Counted from the first letter of the stretch, positions 11,297 through 22,305 are shown. The stretch is 64,000 nucleotides of DNA from Myotis daubentonii (GCF_963259705.1 NC_081844.1:16663715-16727714), one strand, 5' to 3'. Notes: generated from the sequence alone by a model not told the origin. Numbers and translations: made by a program.

Positions 11297-11419
11297 CTCA
11301 CCACCAACATCATCCCAGGGAGTAACAAGGTGATCAGACCCAACTCAGGCCCCTGCCGAGCCAGCCCGTCGGCCGCCTTGACCGCTGTCTCCTTCCTGAT
11401 GTTGAAGCTGGCCTTGTAG
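11297..11419 (+). CDS. GFRA2: GFRA2 last coding exon with GPI-anchor signal and stop
   Basis: The exon begins after the CCTCAG acceptor and encodes 40 residues before TAG at 11417-11419. It opens with LTTNIIPGSNKVIRPNSGP, then a small-residue, Cys/Arg/Pro-containing stretch (PCRASPSA). It ends in a short hydrophobic tail rich in Ala, Leu, Val, Phe and Met (AALTAVSFLMLKLAL). That layout, a small-residue cleavage region and then a C-terminal hydrophobic segment with nothing after it, is the GPI-attachment signal expected for GFR-alpha receptors, which have no cytoplasmic domain. The Cys within the pre-omega spacer (GPCRAS) looks like a lineage change; I recall Ser there in human. The frame is continuous with the two preceding exons. 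Confidence 0.95.
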   Translation, partial: LTTNIIPGSNKVIRPNSGPCRASPSAALTAVSFLMLKLAL

Positions 11420-11483
11420 GCTCTGGGCATGGCGTCTGGAGGTTTCCGAAAGCTACGTGGATGAGAGCACCCGCCTGCTGAAT

Positions 11484-11485
<2 letters not shown>

Positions 11486-11523
<38 letters not shown>
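11486..11523. repeat. (AC)19 microsatellite in the GFRA2 3' UTR
   Basis: A pure AC run begins 67 bases after the GFRA2 stop codon, so it is transcribed in the mature mRNA. CA repeats in 3' UTRs can bind hnRNP L; any effect here is inference. Confidence 0.97.
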
Positions 11524-11525
<2 letters not shown>

Positions 11526-12127
11526 TGCAAAAAATTTCCCTCACCTTGTCTCTGAACCTGTCTGTTCCCAGGTTTCTTCTCTGGAGTTTTTCTAAGCCAA
11601 ACAGACAGTAGGCGGGTAGCCTGAGAGCCTCCTGGGGGGTCCCTGGCAAGGGCACCCCAGCGCCAAGGAGGGCGCAAGGGTCTAGACATGCCCCACACCT
11701 TCTCCTGGTGTTTTCCTCTCTGGACCCTGACGAGACCCCTGCGGCTATGGGACTGTCGCCGTGCCTGGTGTGGTCTGAGGCAGAACAGTAGCCGCTGCTC
11801 TTCTCAAGTTGCCCACTCTGGGGACTTGCTGGGGCTGGCAAGGGGCATCAGGTGGCAGAGCAGTGGGGCTGGCCCCTGGGTCCAACTGGGCACCAGTCGC
11901 ACCTCCACGTGCTTTGAGAGTGGAGTTTATTTTGCCCTCCCTCTGGGCTGGGCAGGTCTGCTTCTGGCCTGTGGAGGGGTGTGCACGGAGGCCCCCCACT
12001 GTGGCACAGGCTGGGCAGCTCCAGGGCCTTGGGGGCTCAGCCCACCTGGGACACCCCCTCAGGAGGAGGGAGCAACACTTGGCCGCAGCTCGGGGCTGCT
12101 GCTTCCTCTTGGTGGCAGGAATTTTGA

Positions 12128-12133
12128 AATAAA
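12128..12133 (+). terminator. Candidate proximal polyadenylation signal of GFRA2
   Basis: A canonical AATAAA lies 709 bases after the stop codon, embedded in AAATAAAAAAG. The downstream sequence (TTCTTCGGTGGCTCTCTTTGG) is only modestly GT/T-rich, so use of this site is plausible but not certain. It would give a short 3' UTR lacking the AT-rich distal part. Confidence 0.4.
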
Positions 12134-12562
12134 AAAGAAATGATTCTTCGGTGGCTCTCTTTGGAGAGGGGGCTGCTGAGAGGGGCAGCGAAGACCACAG
12201 TGGACGTCCACCGCCCCACGCTCTGGTCTCTGCAGCTCTCTCCCCACTTCCACCTTATCTTTCCTCATTTCTGAGACATACGCCAACTGTATGTACACAA
12301 CATGTTGCCCTTCTCAACATATATGTATATACACATCCATATACATATATCGTGTGGTCTCCCCTTTCTTTCCGTTTTTTTAAGAAACAAAACTATTGAA
12401 ATAATACCCCAACAGATGAGCGAAATGTATTATTGTAAAGTTTATTTTTTTTATAACATTGTCTATGAAGGGATCGGAGGAGATGGCCTCCCTGTGTCCC
12501 GGCCTGTTGGGCCGCTGGGCCGTGGGAGGGGCTCCTGATCGCATTCACGCTGGCCAGGCTCC

Positions 12563-12568
12563 AATAAA
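12563..12568 (+). terminator. Candidate distal polyadenylation signal of GFRA2
   Basis: CCAATAAATG is followed within 30 bases by a GTGTG/CTTCT-rich tract (CCCGTGTGCCTTCTCCC), the arrangement expected for a GT-rich downstream element. This is the better of the two signals and probably the main 3' end. Confidence 0.55.
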
Positions 12569-12585
12569 TGTCCTCACTCCCGTGT

Positions 12586-15435
12586 GCCTTCTCCCTGCTT
12601 GGTTCCTGGCCCAGCCGCACCTTGGCTGCTTACCTGGGGCTCCTGGGTGGGGCCATCTGTCACGTGTGCTCGGTGTGGGTGATGAAGCTCCATTAGGAGA
12701 TGCTTGTATATTTGGTGGGTCTGGGGTCCCACTGTGCTGAGTCTGTCTGGCCACTCACCTGTCTGTCCCACCTCCCCTTCCCAATGAATGCCAGTGCCCT
12801 TCGGCAGTTGGTCCCAACCTGGAAGGCAAGGAGTGGCAGTGAGGATGGAGGTGAGGGGACAACTTGTCACACTTAGGGTATGTTTTTGTTTGAAGGCTGC
12901 CTGGGCGACCCTGTAGTTGGCCCTGCTTGTCCGCCCGCTGGGACTCCTGGTTTACTTAAGGGTGTGTGATTGTGAGGCAGGAACCTGGCTTCTTGGGTCC
13001 CACCAGGGAAGGAAGACACTGTGGCTCAGCCCTGCTCCTTGTTTTCTCTACTTACCACCCAGCCTCTACCAGACATGGGCCTGCCATATTCTCCCGGAGA
13101 GACCAGAAGGATGCCTGCTAGCTGAGTGTGTACACATGTGTGTGTGTGCTTGCAGGCGCTCATGTGTGTGCCAGTGCACATGGCAGGAGAGAGGAGGCAC
13201 GGTTGCCAGTGAGGGATGTTCCCGCTGTCAGCATGGCCTTCAGGGACGCACACGATCCCATCCTGTCACCTTTGGGAGATGGGTTACTGTTTTCCATTCT
13301 CCCAATCCGGGGCCCTGCAAGTGGCTCTTGTTTCTGGCCACTCATGCTCCATGTCCACGGTGGTGGTCACTGTGATGTACAGCGTCCCAACCCCTGCATG
13401 GAGGGGCGCTGAGGAACCCTCTTCCCCATCATCATTGGCCTGACTCTGTGTGTGGAGGCAGTTGTGGGGCCAGGGGCGCTGAGGAGCCCTCTTCCCCATC
13501 ATCATTGGCCTGACTCTGTGTGTGGAGGCAGTTGTGGGGCCACTTGGGATCCACGTGTTTGCAAACAGCAAAGTCTGGTTGACTTCAAGGCGTGGTGGGG
13601 GGAATGGCTCACAGCATCAGTGTTCCTAGGACAGTCGCCAAAGAACATCTGCAGGCTGGATGGCAAGATCATAGGGTCAGCACGCTGCCTCCTCCGTGAT
13701 GGACCACCAACCGCCATCCAGCTGTGTGCACTGGGACCGCGTACCTACGTCCCGCCATTCTTGGGTGCAAGGATACGTCACGTCTGGCATCCCTCATGGG
13801 AAATAAGCCCTTGGATTGCATGATGGGGGAGAGGAAGTTTCCCAAGAAGAAGTGGAGGTGCCATGATGAAGGGAGGAGAGGATTCTGGGCAGCTTTCCTC
13901 TGCCTTAAAACATCTCCCAGGCACCGCGTAGCTAAACTTTTACCATTAAATATTCATTCCTTTGGTTGAGATGACTTCTGTTCTCTGTGATCCTCTCAAT
14001 ATGTGTTAATAAAACTGGGAAGAATAAAATGTTACTATTTAATGTTAATTAGCTTACCAGTGAGCCCAGACATCGAGCTTGGGCTTGGGGGAGATAAGGG
14101 GAGAGGAACAGGAAAGGAAGCAGGAGATTGGTCGGGGCTACAGAGATAGATCTGAGACTGTTTTGGAGTTCTTCTGGGAGAGTCACCACATGCAGTGTAG
14201 GCCAGCCGAGCCTTTACCCCAGAGTCAGCGAAGTCTATGAAATGAACTTGCTTTGCCGCCAGCCCCCTGGGGACTCCTGATCTGGGGCACACATTCTCTG
14301 CAAGGCTGTGCAATCTTCCCTACGTTTTCCAGGCTCTAGTACCTTGGCAGGTTGGGACCACATCGGGATGCTTCTCCCCTCGCTGGGAAGGCTTCCAGCC
14401 TGGGATGATTTTGCTCAACCAAAACATCAGCTTCCCACCTGGCCCCTGCCCCTGCTGCCCTCCTTTCAATGCAGCTAGGCCCCACTTGGACCTGTCTGAA
14501 CGCCCAGCTGAGCCCCCACCCATACCCGCCAGCCGTGGCTGGGGAGCCAAGGAGGCAGATCAGGAGCTCAGGGGACTCGGCATCAAGCCAGCCATGCCCG
14601 GGTCCTGTGCTGCCCTGGGGTGGGCTGCACAGCTGGCCTTGTTCCAAATTTTCTCAGTTCCTTGTACCCCCACCCTTTCCTTTGTAACCTTGGCAACATG
14701 GGTTTCCCATGACAGCCCAACCCTGTTCTTGGGAGTCCTTCCAAGACATAAGCCCTGACTTGATCCTCAGGCCCTATAGCTGGACCCTGCTGTCTCCTCC
14801 AGGCTGTGGTGATATCAGGGAACTGCAGGCCTGCCAGGGCGGCTGCCTCTGGCCTGCTACCTGGCTCCTGCTCAGGGCTCACCTGCTCACTGAGATGCCC
14901 ACCCCGGAGACCAGTGTGGTTAACTCCCAGGGTCTGCTGGTCCACTCGCAATGGCTTCACTTTATGCTAACGGGCCGTGTGTATGTGCGCATGTGCGCCG
15001 TGTGCACGTGCGCCTGCCTGCCCCTAATTCCCAGCCCTGTCCCACTGACTGTCAGGTGCCTGCGTAAGACTGACTTTCCTTTACTCACATAAGGGCAGAG
15101 CACGCTAGAGAAATTCTTTGCCAGCCTCTCCTAATCTCTGATGTGAATTTGAACTCGGTCTTCCCTCCAAGTGGGCCAGGATGCCAAGGGGATGAACTGG
15201 TCTGACTCTGTGACAGTCCAAGTAAATGTGTTCATAGCCTGTTGCCCATTCTTCAGTCTCGGTGGGGGTAGATATTTGTCTTTAACAAACAGACTAAATT
15301 TTTCTTAGGGTAAACCAGTCATTTGGAGCCAAAAATGGTAAATAAGTTTGGTAACATTCTTAGTGGTTGGTTTAAGTGGTGGAGAGACTGGTTTTTAGTC
15401 ACCTGTTCAACCTTGGTTAGCTCACCTGCAAAGTT
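12586..15435. other. Unique intergenic DNA downstream of GFRA2
   Basis: No gene or transposon is recognised apart from the 70-bp tandem duplication listed separately and a short GT-rich patch near 13128-13150. The ORFs here have no recognisable domains and overlap on both strands. AT content rises at 13920-14060. Confidence 0.6.
13403..13542. repeat. Two-copy 70-bp tandem duplication
   Basis: The units 13403-13472 and 13473-13542 both run from GGGGCGCTGAGG to GTTGTGGGGCCA. They differ at only one position (GGAACCC against GGAGCCC), so the duplication is recent or maintained. Confidence 0.95.
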
Positions 15436-15690
15436 CTTTTTTTCTAATCCTTACCTGAGGATATTTTCCTATCAATTTTAGAGAGCGTGGAAGAGAGAAG
15501 GAAAGACAGAAACATTGATGTGAGAGAAACACATCGATTGGTTGCCTCCTGCACAAGCCCTGACCAGGACCTGGGCGGGGGGCAGAGAGGAGCCTGCAAT
15601 CAAGGTACATGCCCTTGACCGGAATTGAACCTGGGACCCTTCAGTCCGAAGGTCGATGCTCTATCCACTGAGCCAAACTGGCTAGGGCTA
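15436..15690 (-). mobile_element. Ves SINE
   Basis: This is a full-length, reverse-oriented bat Ves SINE. The T-rich tail comes first, then the conserved body (GAGAGAAACACATCGATTGG, TTGCCTCCTGCAC), and last the tRNA-derived head. In reverse, the B box is GGAATTGAACCTGGGACCC and the A-box region is CTATCCACTGAGCC. A CAAAGTT repeat at 15429-15435 and 15691-15697 is a plausible target duplication. Confidence 0.93.
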
Positions 15691-16169
15691 CAAAGTTTGA
15701 TTAGATGATAATTAAGATCCTTCTAAGCTCCAAACAAGCTTCAGAGGGGAGAGAAGAGAGACAGATGGACAGACGATGCTGAGATGGTTTCCTGCCCAGC
15801 GCCCTCTGTCTGAGTAATGGGACCCCAGGCCACCCAAGTGGCTACTTGGAATTTCTAGGTTCTGATGTGTTTCCTAAAATCCCAACCACATCACTCCATT
15901 GTACACCCCCTACCTTAAAGCGGGGGCATTGGAATTGTCACAAAGACGCTCTTTACAAAATCAGGGCTGTGCTGACTGTCAATTAACCAGAACATTACTT
16001 GCCACATTCTGCTTCCAGAGTGAGTTATTTCTATATTTTTTTGTGCTGTACTTTTCAGAGCAGAATAAGGGAGTAAACATTTTATAAGGGTTTCCATAGC
16101 ATTACTGGAAACCCAAACCGAATGTAGCTGTTTTAAACTACGCGTATTTAAGACTTAACTCATGCCTCC

Positions 16170-16395
16170 ATAGCCCGCACCCTGTATCAGGCACTGTTCG
16201 GAGTTGCATGAATATTAACTCCTTTCCCCCACTTGGGTGCAGCCAGTTCTGCCATTCTACAGAAGCGCAGACTGAGGCCCAGAGAAGTTACCATCTTGCC
16301 CAAGATGGTACATGGGGGAGGGTGCAGCACTCATGCAAATCCAGGCAGGCTGGCTTGCAGGTCTGTGCTTGACTCACCGTGCCAGGCTGCCAGCC
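16170..16395 (-). repeat. MIR SINE remnant
   Basis: CCCTGTATCAGGCACTGTTC, CATTCTACAGAAGCGCAGAC, TGAGGCCCAGAGAAGTTACC and CAAATCCAGGCAGGCTGGC follow the reverse-complement MIR order. Confidence 0.8.
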
Positions 16396-16784
16396 CTCAC
16401 TAAGCTGCCACGATGTGCCCTGCCCCGCGCTGGCTGGTGGCTGCCACCTGGGGGGCTCAGTGCTTCGCTTGCCTCTCCCTCCCCGGCCCACAGGGCAAAC
16501 GTGAGGGCGTTCTGTAAACTAGTTCATTGAATCAGGTGTGGTGTGGACTCAGAAGGGAGAGAAGGTGAAGAAGATGCTGCCCCAGACCGGGCCCTGCCCC
16601 AGGCCTTTCTGGTGGGGCAGTAGGGGGTGGGGCGAGCATCCCACCTTGGTGTTTGCCTTCCTGATTTTCCTGGGAAAAGTCATTCCCATGTTAGAAAACA
16701 GCTTGATTGGCAGGCGGCCTCTCTGGGAGGAGGCTGGCTGGCCAAGAACCTGCGCATGGGACTGGATTGCTCTGGCCTTGGGGG

Positions 16785-16965
16785 CACTGTGGCGATGAGG
16801 AAAGACGATGCATTTGGGGGTGAGGCAGACCTGGGTTTGAATCCCAAATCTCTCATTGACCAACTGGGTGACCACATCCAATCTGGGCTTTGGTTTTCTC
16901 ATCTGTAAATGAGGATGGCAGTCCCTGCCTCATACAAGCACTGCTGAGGTTAAACGGGTACCCCA
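16785..16965 (+). repeat. MIR SINE remnant
   Basis: GAGGCAGACCTGGGTTTGAA, TCCCAAATCTCTC, CAACTGGGTGACC, TTTTCTCATCTGTAAATGAG and CTCATACAAGCACTGCTGAG preserve the sense MIR order, including the tRNA-derived and core parts. Confidence 0.85.
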
Positions 16966-17739
16966 CGTATCCAGTATGCCATGCTCTTCCCTTCACCCTG
17001 GGCATGCTGGCCCCGGCCTCCATGGGTTCTCAGCACCTGCCTGGCAGGGCAGCGTCCCTACTCTTGGCAATGGGAGGAGCTGTGCTGGGTTCCGACCTCG
17101 GAGCCTCTCCCTTCCTCCTCCTGTGCCCTGAGCTGCTTTCCACGAATGACCCGTGGCAGACAAAGAACAGGACCATTCTCAGGCCCCGGCCTGTGCTCTT
17201 GGAAGCTTTGCTGAGAGGAGTTGAAAAGGCAGGAGGGGTGAGGAGGAAGAAAAAGGGGACCTCCTGCTATTTGTAAGTCACTGCTGATTTGATTGGTCAG
17301 TCGCTGGGGACAATGGCTACAGAACATCCAGATGTCATGTTCTCTGGAGTCCCCTGGATTGGCCACCTTCTCTCCACTCATGAAAACAGAGGTTATGACA
17401 CGGCAGTGAGTGCACCAGCTCAGAACCCAGGATGGGAAGCATCGATTGGCCCCGGGAACTGGGGCAATAATAGCACCTTCAGGAGGTTAGCAGGCAGGCT
17501 GGTGCGGGTCCCTGTGAGGCCAAGGCAAGAGCAAGTGGTTTAGCTACCACAGGTTCTCAGGAACTTCCTCCAGGGAGGGAACCTCAGGCCCCCCAAATCA
17601 GCTTTTGGGAATGAGTGCAGAGTCACCCCGATGCTTTCTGAGCAGACCTATCTCTCCCTTGGCATTTTTCTACAGAAAAAGGCTGGCAATAGGCTGGGCA
17701 TCTGATGACATGTCCAAGTCCGCTTTCTTTCTGCAGAGA

Positions 17740-17855
17740 GTCAGGGGTCTACTGGAAAGAACGTCAGGACCCCAGGTTCAAACTCTGGCTTGGCCATCCA
17801 TCAGCTTGGGAGATTAAGTCACCGAACTTCTCTGAGCCGCAGGAAGGGTGCTTTG
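17740..17855 (+). repeat. MIR SINE remnant (5' part)
   Basis: CCCCAGGTTCAAACTCTGGC, TTGGCCATCCATCAGC and AAGTCACCGAACTTCTCTGA match the first half of MIR. The rest appears lost next to the adjoining MER5A element. Confidence 0.7.
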
Positions 17856-17862
17856 GATTAGG

Positions 17863-18082
17863 CACTGGCAAGCCTTCTGTGAAGGGCCAGCTGATAAACA
17901 TTACAGACTTTGTGGACCATGTCATTTTGGTGGCTGCTATCCACTGGACTATTGTAGCTGGAAAGCAGTCGTGGACAGTATGTCAACGATGGAGACTGAC
18001 TGTGTTCTGATAACACCGTGTTTACAAAAATAGGCCTAGGGTGGATTTGGCCCCTGGGCTACGGTTTGCCATCTGTTCCCTG
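17863..18082 (+). mobile_element. MER5A-type hAT-Charlie element
   Basis: CACTGGCAAGCCTTCTGTGA, GGGCCAGCTGATAAACATTA, CAGACTTTGTGGACCATG, GACTGTGTTCTGATAACACC and GTTTACAAAAATAGG, then TTTGGCCCCTGGGCTACGG and TTTGCCATCTGTTCCCTG, run collinear with the MER5A consensus. The ends are inverted repeats. It is an old eutherian non-autonomous transposon. Confidence 0.85.
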
Positions 18083-18534
18083 ATGGTCTCTGAGATCCAG
18101 CTCTCACTCCCAGGCAGTCTGACCACAGGGCTTTGGTGGTGCCGAGGGATAACGGGGCTGACGCTATCCTTAGGTTGGAGGAAGAGAGAGGGCAGGTTGC
18201 CACTCTGATGAGTGAGTTGGACTTGCAGATAAGCTGGTGGGAGAGAAAGCTGGGAGGAAAGGCCCTGCTTGGGAGAGAAACCAGGCAGCCCGTGGGCCAC
18301 ACACACTTAAGCATGGTCGGAGCATGGGAGCCGCGGTAGGTTGTGAAGTTGTGCTCTACACAGCAGCTTCAGGCTAGGAGGGCAAATGGGGCTAAAATTC
18401 ACCTGTACCCACCCAGGGCCTCCTCTGAGGAGGGGGCATTGTTCCCTGATCTGCACGACGGTGTCGGCATGCATTGGAGCAGGCCCTGTGGCTGAGAGCA
18501 AGGGGTGGGAGGGGAGAAGGGCCACTGAGGTATG

Positions 18535-18680
18535 GCAGCAGAGCCCCCAAAAGCCCCTGTGTGGCTGTCGGCAAGTCACTTAACCTGGCTGGCCGCACTC
18601 TCCTCATCTACAAAGGGAAGGGTCAGGGGGTTGCTCTCCAAGGCGCCTTCCCACAATGGAATTCTGCGATGCGATGACTG
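18535..18680 (+). repeat. MIR-class remnant
   Basis: GTCGGCAAGTCACTTAACCT, CACTCTCCTCATCTACAAAG and TTCTGCGATGCGATG match the middle and 3' part of a MIR element. Confidence 0.6.
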
Positions 18681-18682
18681 CC

Positions 18683-19990
18683 AGCTATTTCTGAACTCAC
18701 CAGCCCGGCACAGAATGACTTGGAAAGAGACAGAATTCATTTCTCTCAATAAACACTGCTACCCCGCTTGGTTGCACCAATTTTTCAGCAAGTGTCTTGT
18801 GCGGAGCTGTGAACTGCAGCTGTGGGCCCCTTCTGCGTATGGCTGCGTGTGCCCACGTATGCCCCTCACTCTCTGCCCAGGCCTGCTCCTGGCAAGACAG
18901 CACTTCCTGGGAAGCCAGCACCTGCTGGGCCACACGGACAGGGCCTGCCCCAGTCCTGACCTCCCTCCCTGGGGAGGGCACTCTCCAGTTACACCTGGTT
19001 GCTGCTTATGGTGTCTCCTGCACTTGGGCACCCAGACCGGGAGTGACTCATTCTCAACTAACGCAGGAGTTTGCACACCCACCATAGCCATCATGATCCA
19101 GGCTTCCAGGAAAACCTCCCTCTTGACTTTTCCTGGGCCTGTTGCTCCCCTCGTCCAGCCACCAACCCACAGGCAGGAGGCTGGCAATTTTAAATAAAGG
19201 CCACCGTTCTCACTCTACTCCATTCATTAAAAACCAGCTGGCCCAACAAATCCTTGTGAGATGACACTTCTGGCCCAGGCCATCCTTCACTTTTATCCTC
19301 GGTGGAAGATGGAAGGCCTTTTTATTCAGGAGCCCCGGCCACCTGAAATCACTCTTCTGTGTTATAAAGCTGCACGAGTGTGAGGCCACAGCGACCCAAA
19401 GGACTCATACTAATATTCCAGGAGGTGTGTTGATAGCATTGCTCTTCTGAATGGAGGAGACTTGACTGTATTGTTGATTGGAAATGGCCCAGAGATGCTG
19501 TCATTCTGGGTGACAGGGATGGCCCTCTGCCAGACCTGCAAACTCACCCAAACCCATGTGCCTCACTGCCTGGCCCAGGGCAGCCGTGCAGACAGGTCTG
19601 GCAAACTAAGGAACGTTTGTGTCAGCAGCCTTGCTGCCGGGTCCTTATTTGGGAATGGGACTGAGCTGGTGCTGAGGGTCACACTACCCAACACCTGCCC
19701 TCAGTGTGCCCGAGAAAAGGATCCATGTAGAGCAGCCCCAGCAGGGCTGCCTTCCTCGCGCATGGCAGGTAAACTCAACCTGGGCATCTCCATGTAGACT
19801 GGCGAGTCCGCAGCTTCAGCATGAAATGTAACAGTGGCAGGAGAGAGGGAGGACTCTGGGTGCTGCCTCCTGAATTACGGTGATTGGTCACATGATTGAT
19901 TTCCAGTGGAAAATGGGTACTCCCAGGGGGATCCCCCGGGTCCTGTCCTTCCTCTGAAGGAACTCTGATGGCCACCCCAGGGGGTTGCTG
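18683..19990. other. Unique intergenic DNA
   Basis: No gene, RNA or repeat is recognised. A 221-codon open stretch at 18532-19197 begins inside a MIR remnant and has no recognisable domain, so I do not call it coding. Confidence 0.55.
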
Positions 19991-20001
19991 CTGTCAACTA
20001 A

Positions 20002-20680
20002 TGATAGTTGGCGCCAATTCAAATGCCAACAGGAATCCCTAGTTTGGGGTGCTGTGAAGTAAGACATTGTTTAGTGCTAATAGCGCAATAGTGCTACAGC
20101 ATGGCCTCTGAACATGGAACAGCTTGATGGGGCTACAGTGCGGCTGTTCTGCATGGCTGTGAAGCTGCTCCCAGGCCTGGCAGCTCTGGGGCCAGGAGCC
20201 TCTTTAGCCCTGTAGCTCGGCTCCTCTACTGCCTGCTCCAGTCTGCTCCACCCAGACATTTCCTGTATTCTCCCGAATTCAGTATCTAGTAGAAAAGTCT
20301 GCTCCTGGAGCCAGAGGGGAGCTGGCTTTTGCAGACAGAAGCCTCAGCCCTGGTTCCTGATTGGCCCATCCTCATGCAAATGATACCAGTTCTTCACAGT
20401 TCGATTGGTCCAAAGTCCTGATTGGTCAAAATAGAGTAGCTCTGATTGGATGGGGAAAGCCTCAGTCCTATTGGTTGAAATAGGACTCCAGGAGCTCCTT
20501 TATAAGGTGTGGCTCAGATGGAGAAACAGTGTAGGTGGGCAGTTTAGCTGCACAGGGCAGGCAGTCCAGCACTGCAGTTTGCTGTTTGTGTGAGAAGCCC
20601 CTGTGCAGAAATGGCTTCTAGACTCTGGTTTTTGTTTTTTTGAGCCCATTTAGCCACCAGGAGCCCTTCTTAGTAGGTGT
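20002..20680 (+). mobile_element. Solo LTR of an endogenous retrovirus (copy 1)
   Basis: About 680 bp are collinear with the copy at 62.1 kb; both share TTTGGGGTGCxGTGAAG, GAGCTGGCTT, CTCATGCAAATGA, TTATAAGG and ACCAGGAGCCCTTCTT landmarks. Promoter-like features of the U3 are on the + strand: octamer ATGCAAAT at 20374-20381, repeated inverted CCAAT boxes (ATTGG at about 20359, 20404, 20420, 20444 and 20469), and a TATA-like TTTATAAGG at 20499-20507. No internal retroviral genes lie next to it, hence a solo LTR. The family name is not known to me and the edges are approximate. Confidence 0.75.
20374..20507 (+). promoter_or_regulatory. LTR U3 promoter block: octamer, CCAAT boxes, TATA
   Basis: Within 134 bases there are an octamer (ATGCAAAT), four ATTGG inverted CCAAT motifs, and TTTATAAGG about 30 bases after the last one. 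The same order recurs in the second LTR at 62330-62496, so the arrangement is ancestral to the family. Whether it still drives transcription is unknown. Confidence 0.55.
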
Positions 20681-20774
20681 CTTTTTCCCTCCACAGCGTT
20701 CACAGTATGTAGAGCCAAATTTATCTCTTTTTAACAAGGGCTCTGCTGTTGTCCCAGAACCCCATCTTTAAAGA

Positions 20775-21170
20775 TCATCTTTACCACATGGTTTTGAGAT
20801 GCCGCCTGTCTCATTTACTAATTTCTTACCTATGTTCTGGGCCTATCTTGGGACTGTCCTGTTCCATTGGTTCACTAATGTGTGCCAATGACACACCGTT
20901 TTAATTACTGAGGCTGTATACTGTTCTCAAATTGTCTAGTAAGACTAGTCTCCCCTCATGGCTCTTCTTTTTAAAAATTATTTCTCAAGTTTTATTTGCT
21001 TGTTTATATTTCCATATAAACTTTAAAATACCATGTCTAGTTCCAGGGGAAAAATAAAACCCATTGGTATATGATTGGGGTTGTATTCAATGTATAAATT
21101 AACCTAAGGAGTGTTGATCTTTTCATGATATCGAATCTTTCCATCCAAGAACACAGGTGGGGCCAGGGTT
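20775..21170 (-). repeat. L1 ORF2 3'-region fragment
   Basis: GTTCCATTGGTTCACTAATG, CACCGTTTTAATTACTGAGG, CATATAAACTTTAAAATACC, CCCATTGGTATATGATTGGG, TTGTATTCAATGTATAAATT and TTTCCATCCAAGAACACAGG follow the reverse complement of mammalian L1 ORF2. All frames are broken. Confidence 0.85.
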
Positions 21171-21719
21171 GGGGAGAGAGAAGGTGCTCCAGCTTCAAGG
21201 TCTCCAGGCGGATGCTCAGTGGGGTGATAGCATAGTGAGTCTCAGTATTGCGTCCGAAGTCGCCATTTCCCCCAGCCATTCCCCGACTGCACTAAACATG
21301 TGACCTCATTTCGTTACCTCCTGAACATCCATTTAGGATTAGGATTATTCAGTGACACTGTGGGGGGAATCAAAGGAAGACAGGTTACACGTTTAATGGG
21401 TGCTTCCTGTGTGCTAAGACTGGGAGTAGCTTTACAAGGAGGTAAACATTTCCAGGCGCCCCAGAGCAACTACCTGGCTTCAGCAGCTTGCAGTGCAAAA
21501 CACAATGGGTGGGATCCTCTGACACTCACCCACAGAGCACATGCAAAACGGTCTTTATGTTTCCAACGTTAGAGAGAAAGCCATTGCAGAGAGCAGAGAT
21601 GGGCCTCGGCAAGCTGTTGAGAACCAGGAAATGTCCCCTTGTCTTTCCATGTAGGCCCCTCCCTCCGTCCAGACCAGCCTCCTTTTGGCATTGGACCCAT
21701 CCTCATCCAGCCAGGCCAG

Positions 21720-22065
21720 CAGAGGTGGCAATGGCTGTTTTCTCTCTGTGCACTGGCATAGGCCATTCTTTCTGCTGGGATGCCCTTTTCAGAGTTGGCT
21801 GCCTGGCATCCCCTGCCCATTCTTCTAGACTCAGCTTCACCCACTGCCACCATGAAACACCCTGACTCTTTCCTGTAGCAGACAGCCACTGATGCCCAGC
21901 CACCCTCCTGGGAGCGCTGTGTCCTCTACCTGAGTACTTCCCCAGGCTACGCCCACAGGGCAAGCTTCAAGGAAGGCCTCTCCATTAGACTCTGATCTTC
22001 TCCAAGGCAAAACTTCATTTGAAATTCAGTGCTGGGTGCATAGAAAACACCCAATATGTGCCTGT
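21720..22065 (+). repeat. L2 3' region
   Basis: GGCCATTCTTTCTGCTGGGA, TTCTTCTAGACTCAGCTTCA, GGAAGGCCTCTCCATTAGAC, TTCTCCAAGGCAAAACTTC and GTGCTGGGTGCATAGAAAAC follow the order of the L2 3' end. Confidence 0.65.
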
Positions 22066-22079
22066 AAAAATGGACAGGC

Positions 22080-22305
22080 TAACAAAGCAATACGCAGAGG
22101 CCCAAGTTCAAATCCCAGTCCTCCATCATCACCCCTTACCACAACTAAGCAACCTTGGACAAGGTGTTACACCTCGGCTAGCCTCAGTGTCCATCCGTAT
22201 AAAATGGAGAGGGTAATAACATTCCTCTCAGGATTGTTAATAGGATTAAATAAGATACCACAGGTAAAATGCCTACAAGGCACTCAATTAATGTTAGTTA
22301 CTCTC
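22080..22305 (+). repeat. MIR SINE, nearly complete
   Basis: CCCAAGTTCAAATCCCAGTC, AGCAACCTTGGACAAGGTG, CAGTGTCCATCCGTATAAAA, GGATTGTTAATAGGATTAAA and CAAGGCACTCAATTAATGTT preserve the whole MIR order. Confidence 0.88.

Larger units (their letters stand above)
11420..12585 (+). other. GFRA2: GFRA2 3' UTR
   Basis: This is the untranslated tail following the GFRA2 stop. It holds an (AC)n microsatellite at 11486-11523, a GC-rich middle, and from about 12290 an AT-rich segment with ATATAC repeats and a run of T (TATTATTGTAAAGTTTATTT) that looks like a slowly evolving 3' UTR end. Two AATAAA signals are present. The end is placed about 20 bases after the second signal and is inferred. The true end could be at the first. 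Confidence 0.7.

Noticed and set aside
15436..15690. tRNA gene in the Ves head (also in the other Ves copies)
   Set aside because: A and B boxes are present but the sequence is the tRNA-derived SINE head, with no full cloverleaf and a SINE body attached.
18532..19197. 221-codon plus-strand open stretch
   Set aside because: It begins inside a MIR remnant and shows no domain or conserved motif.
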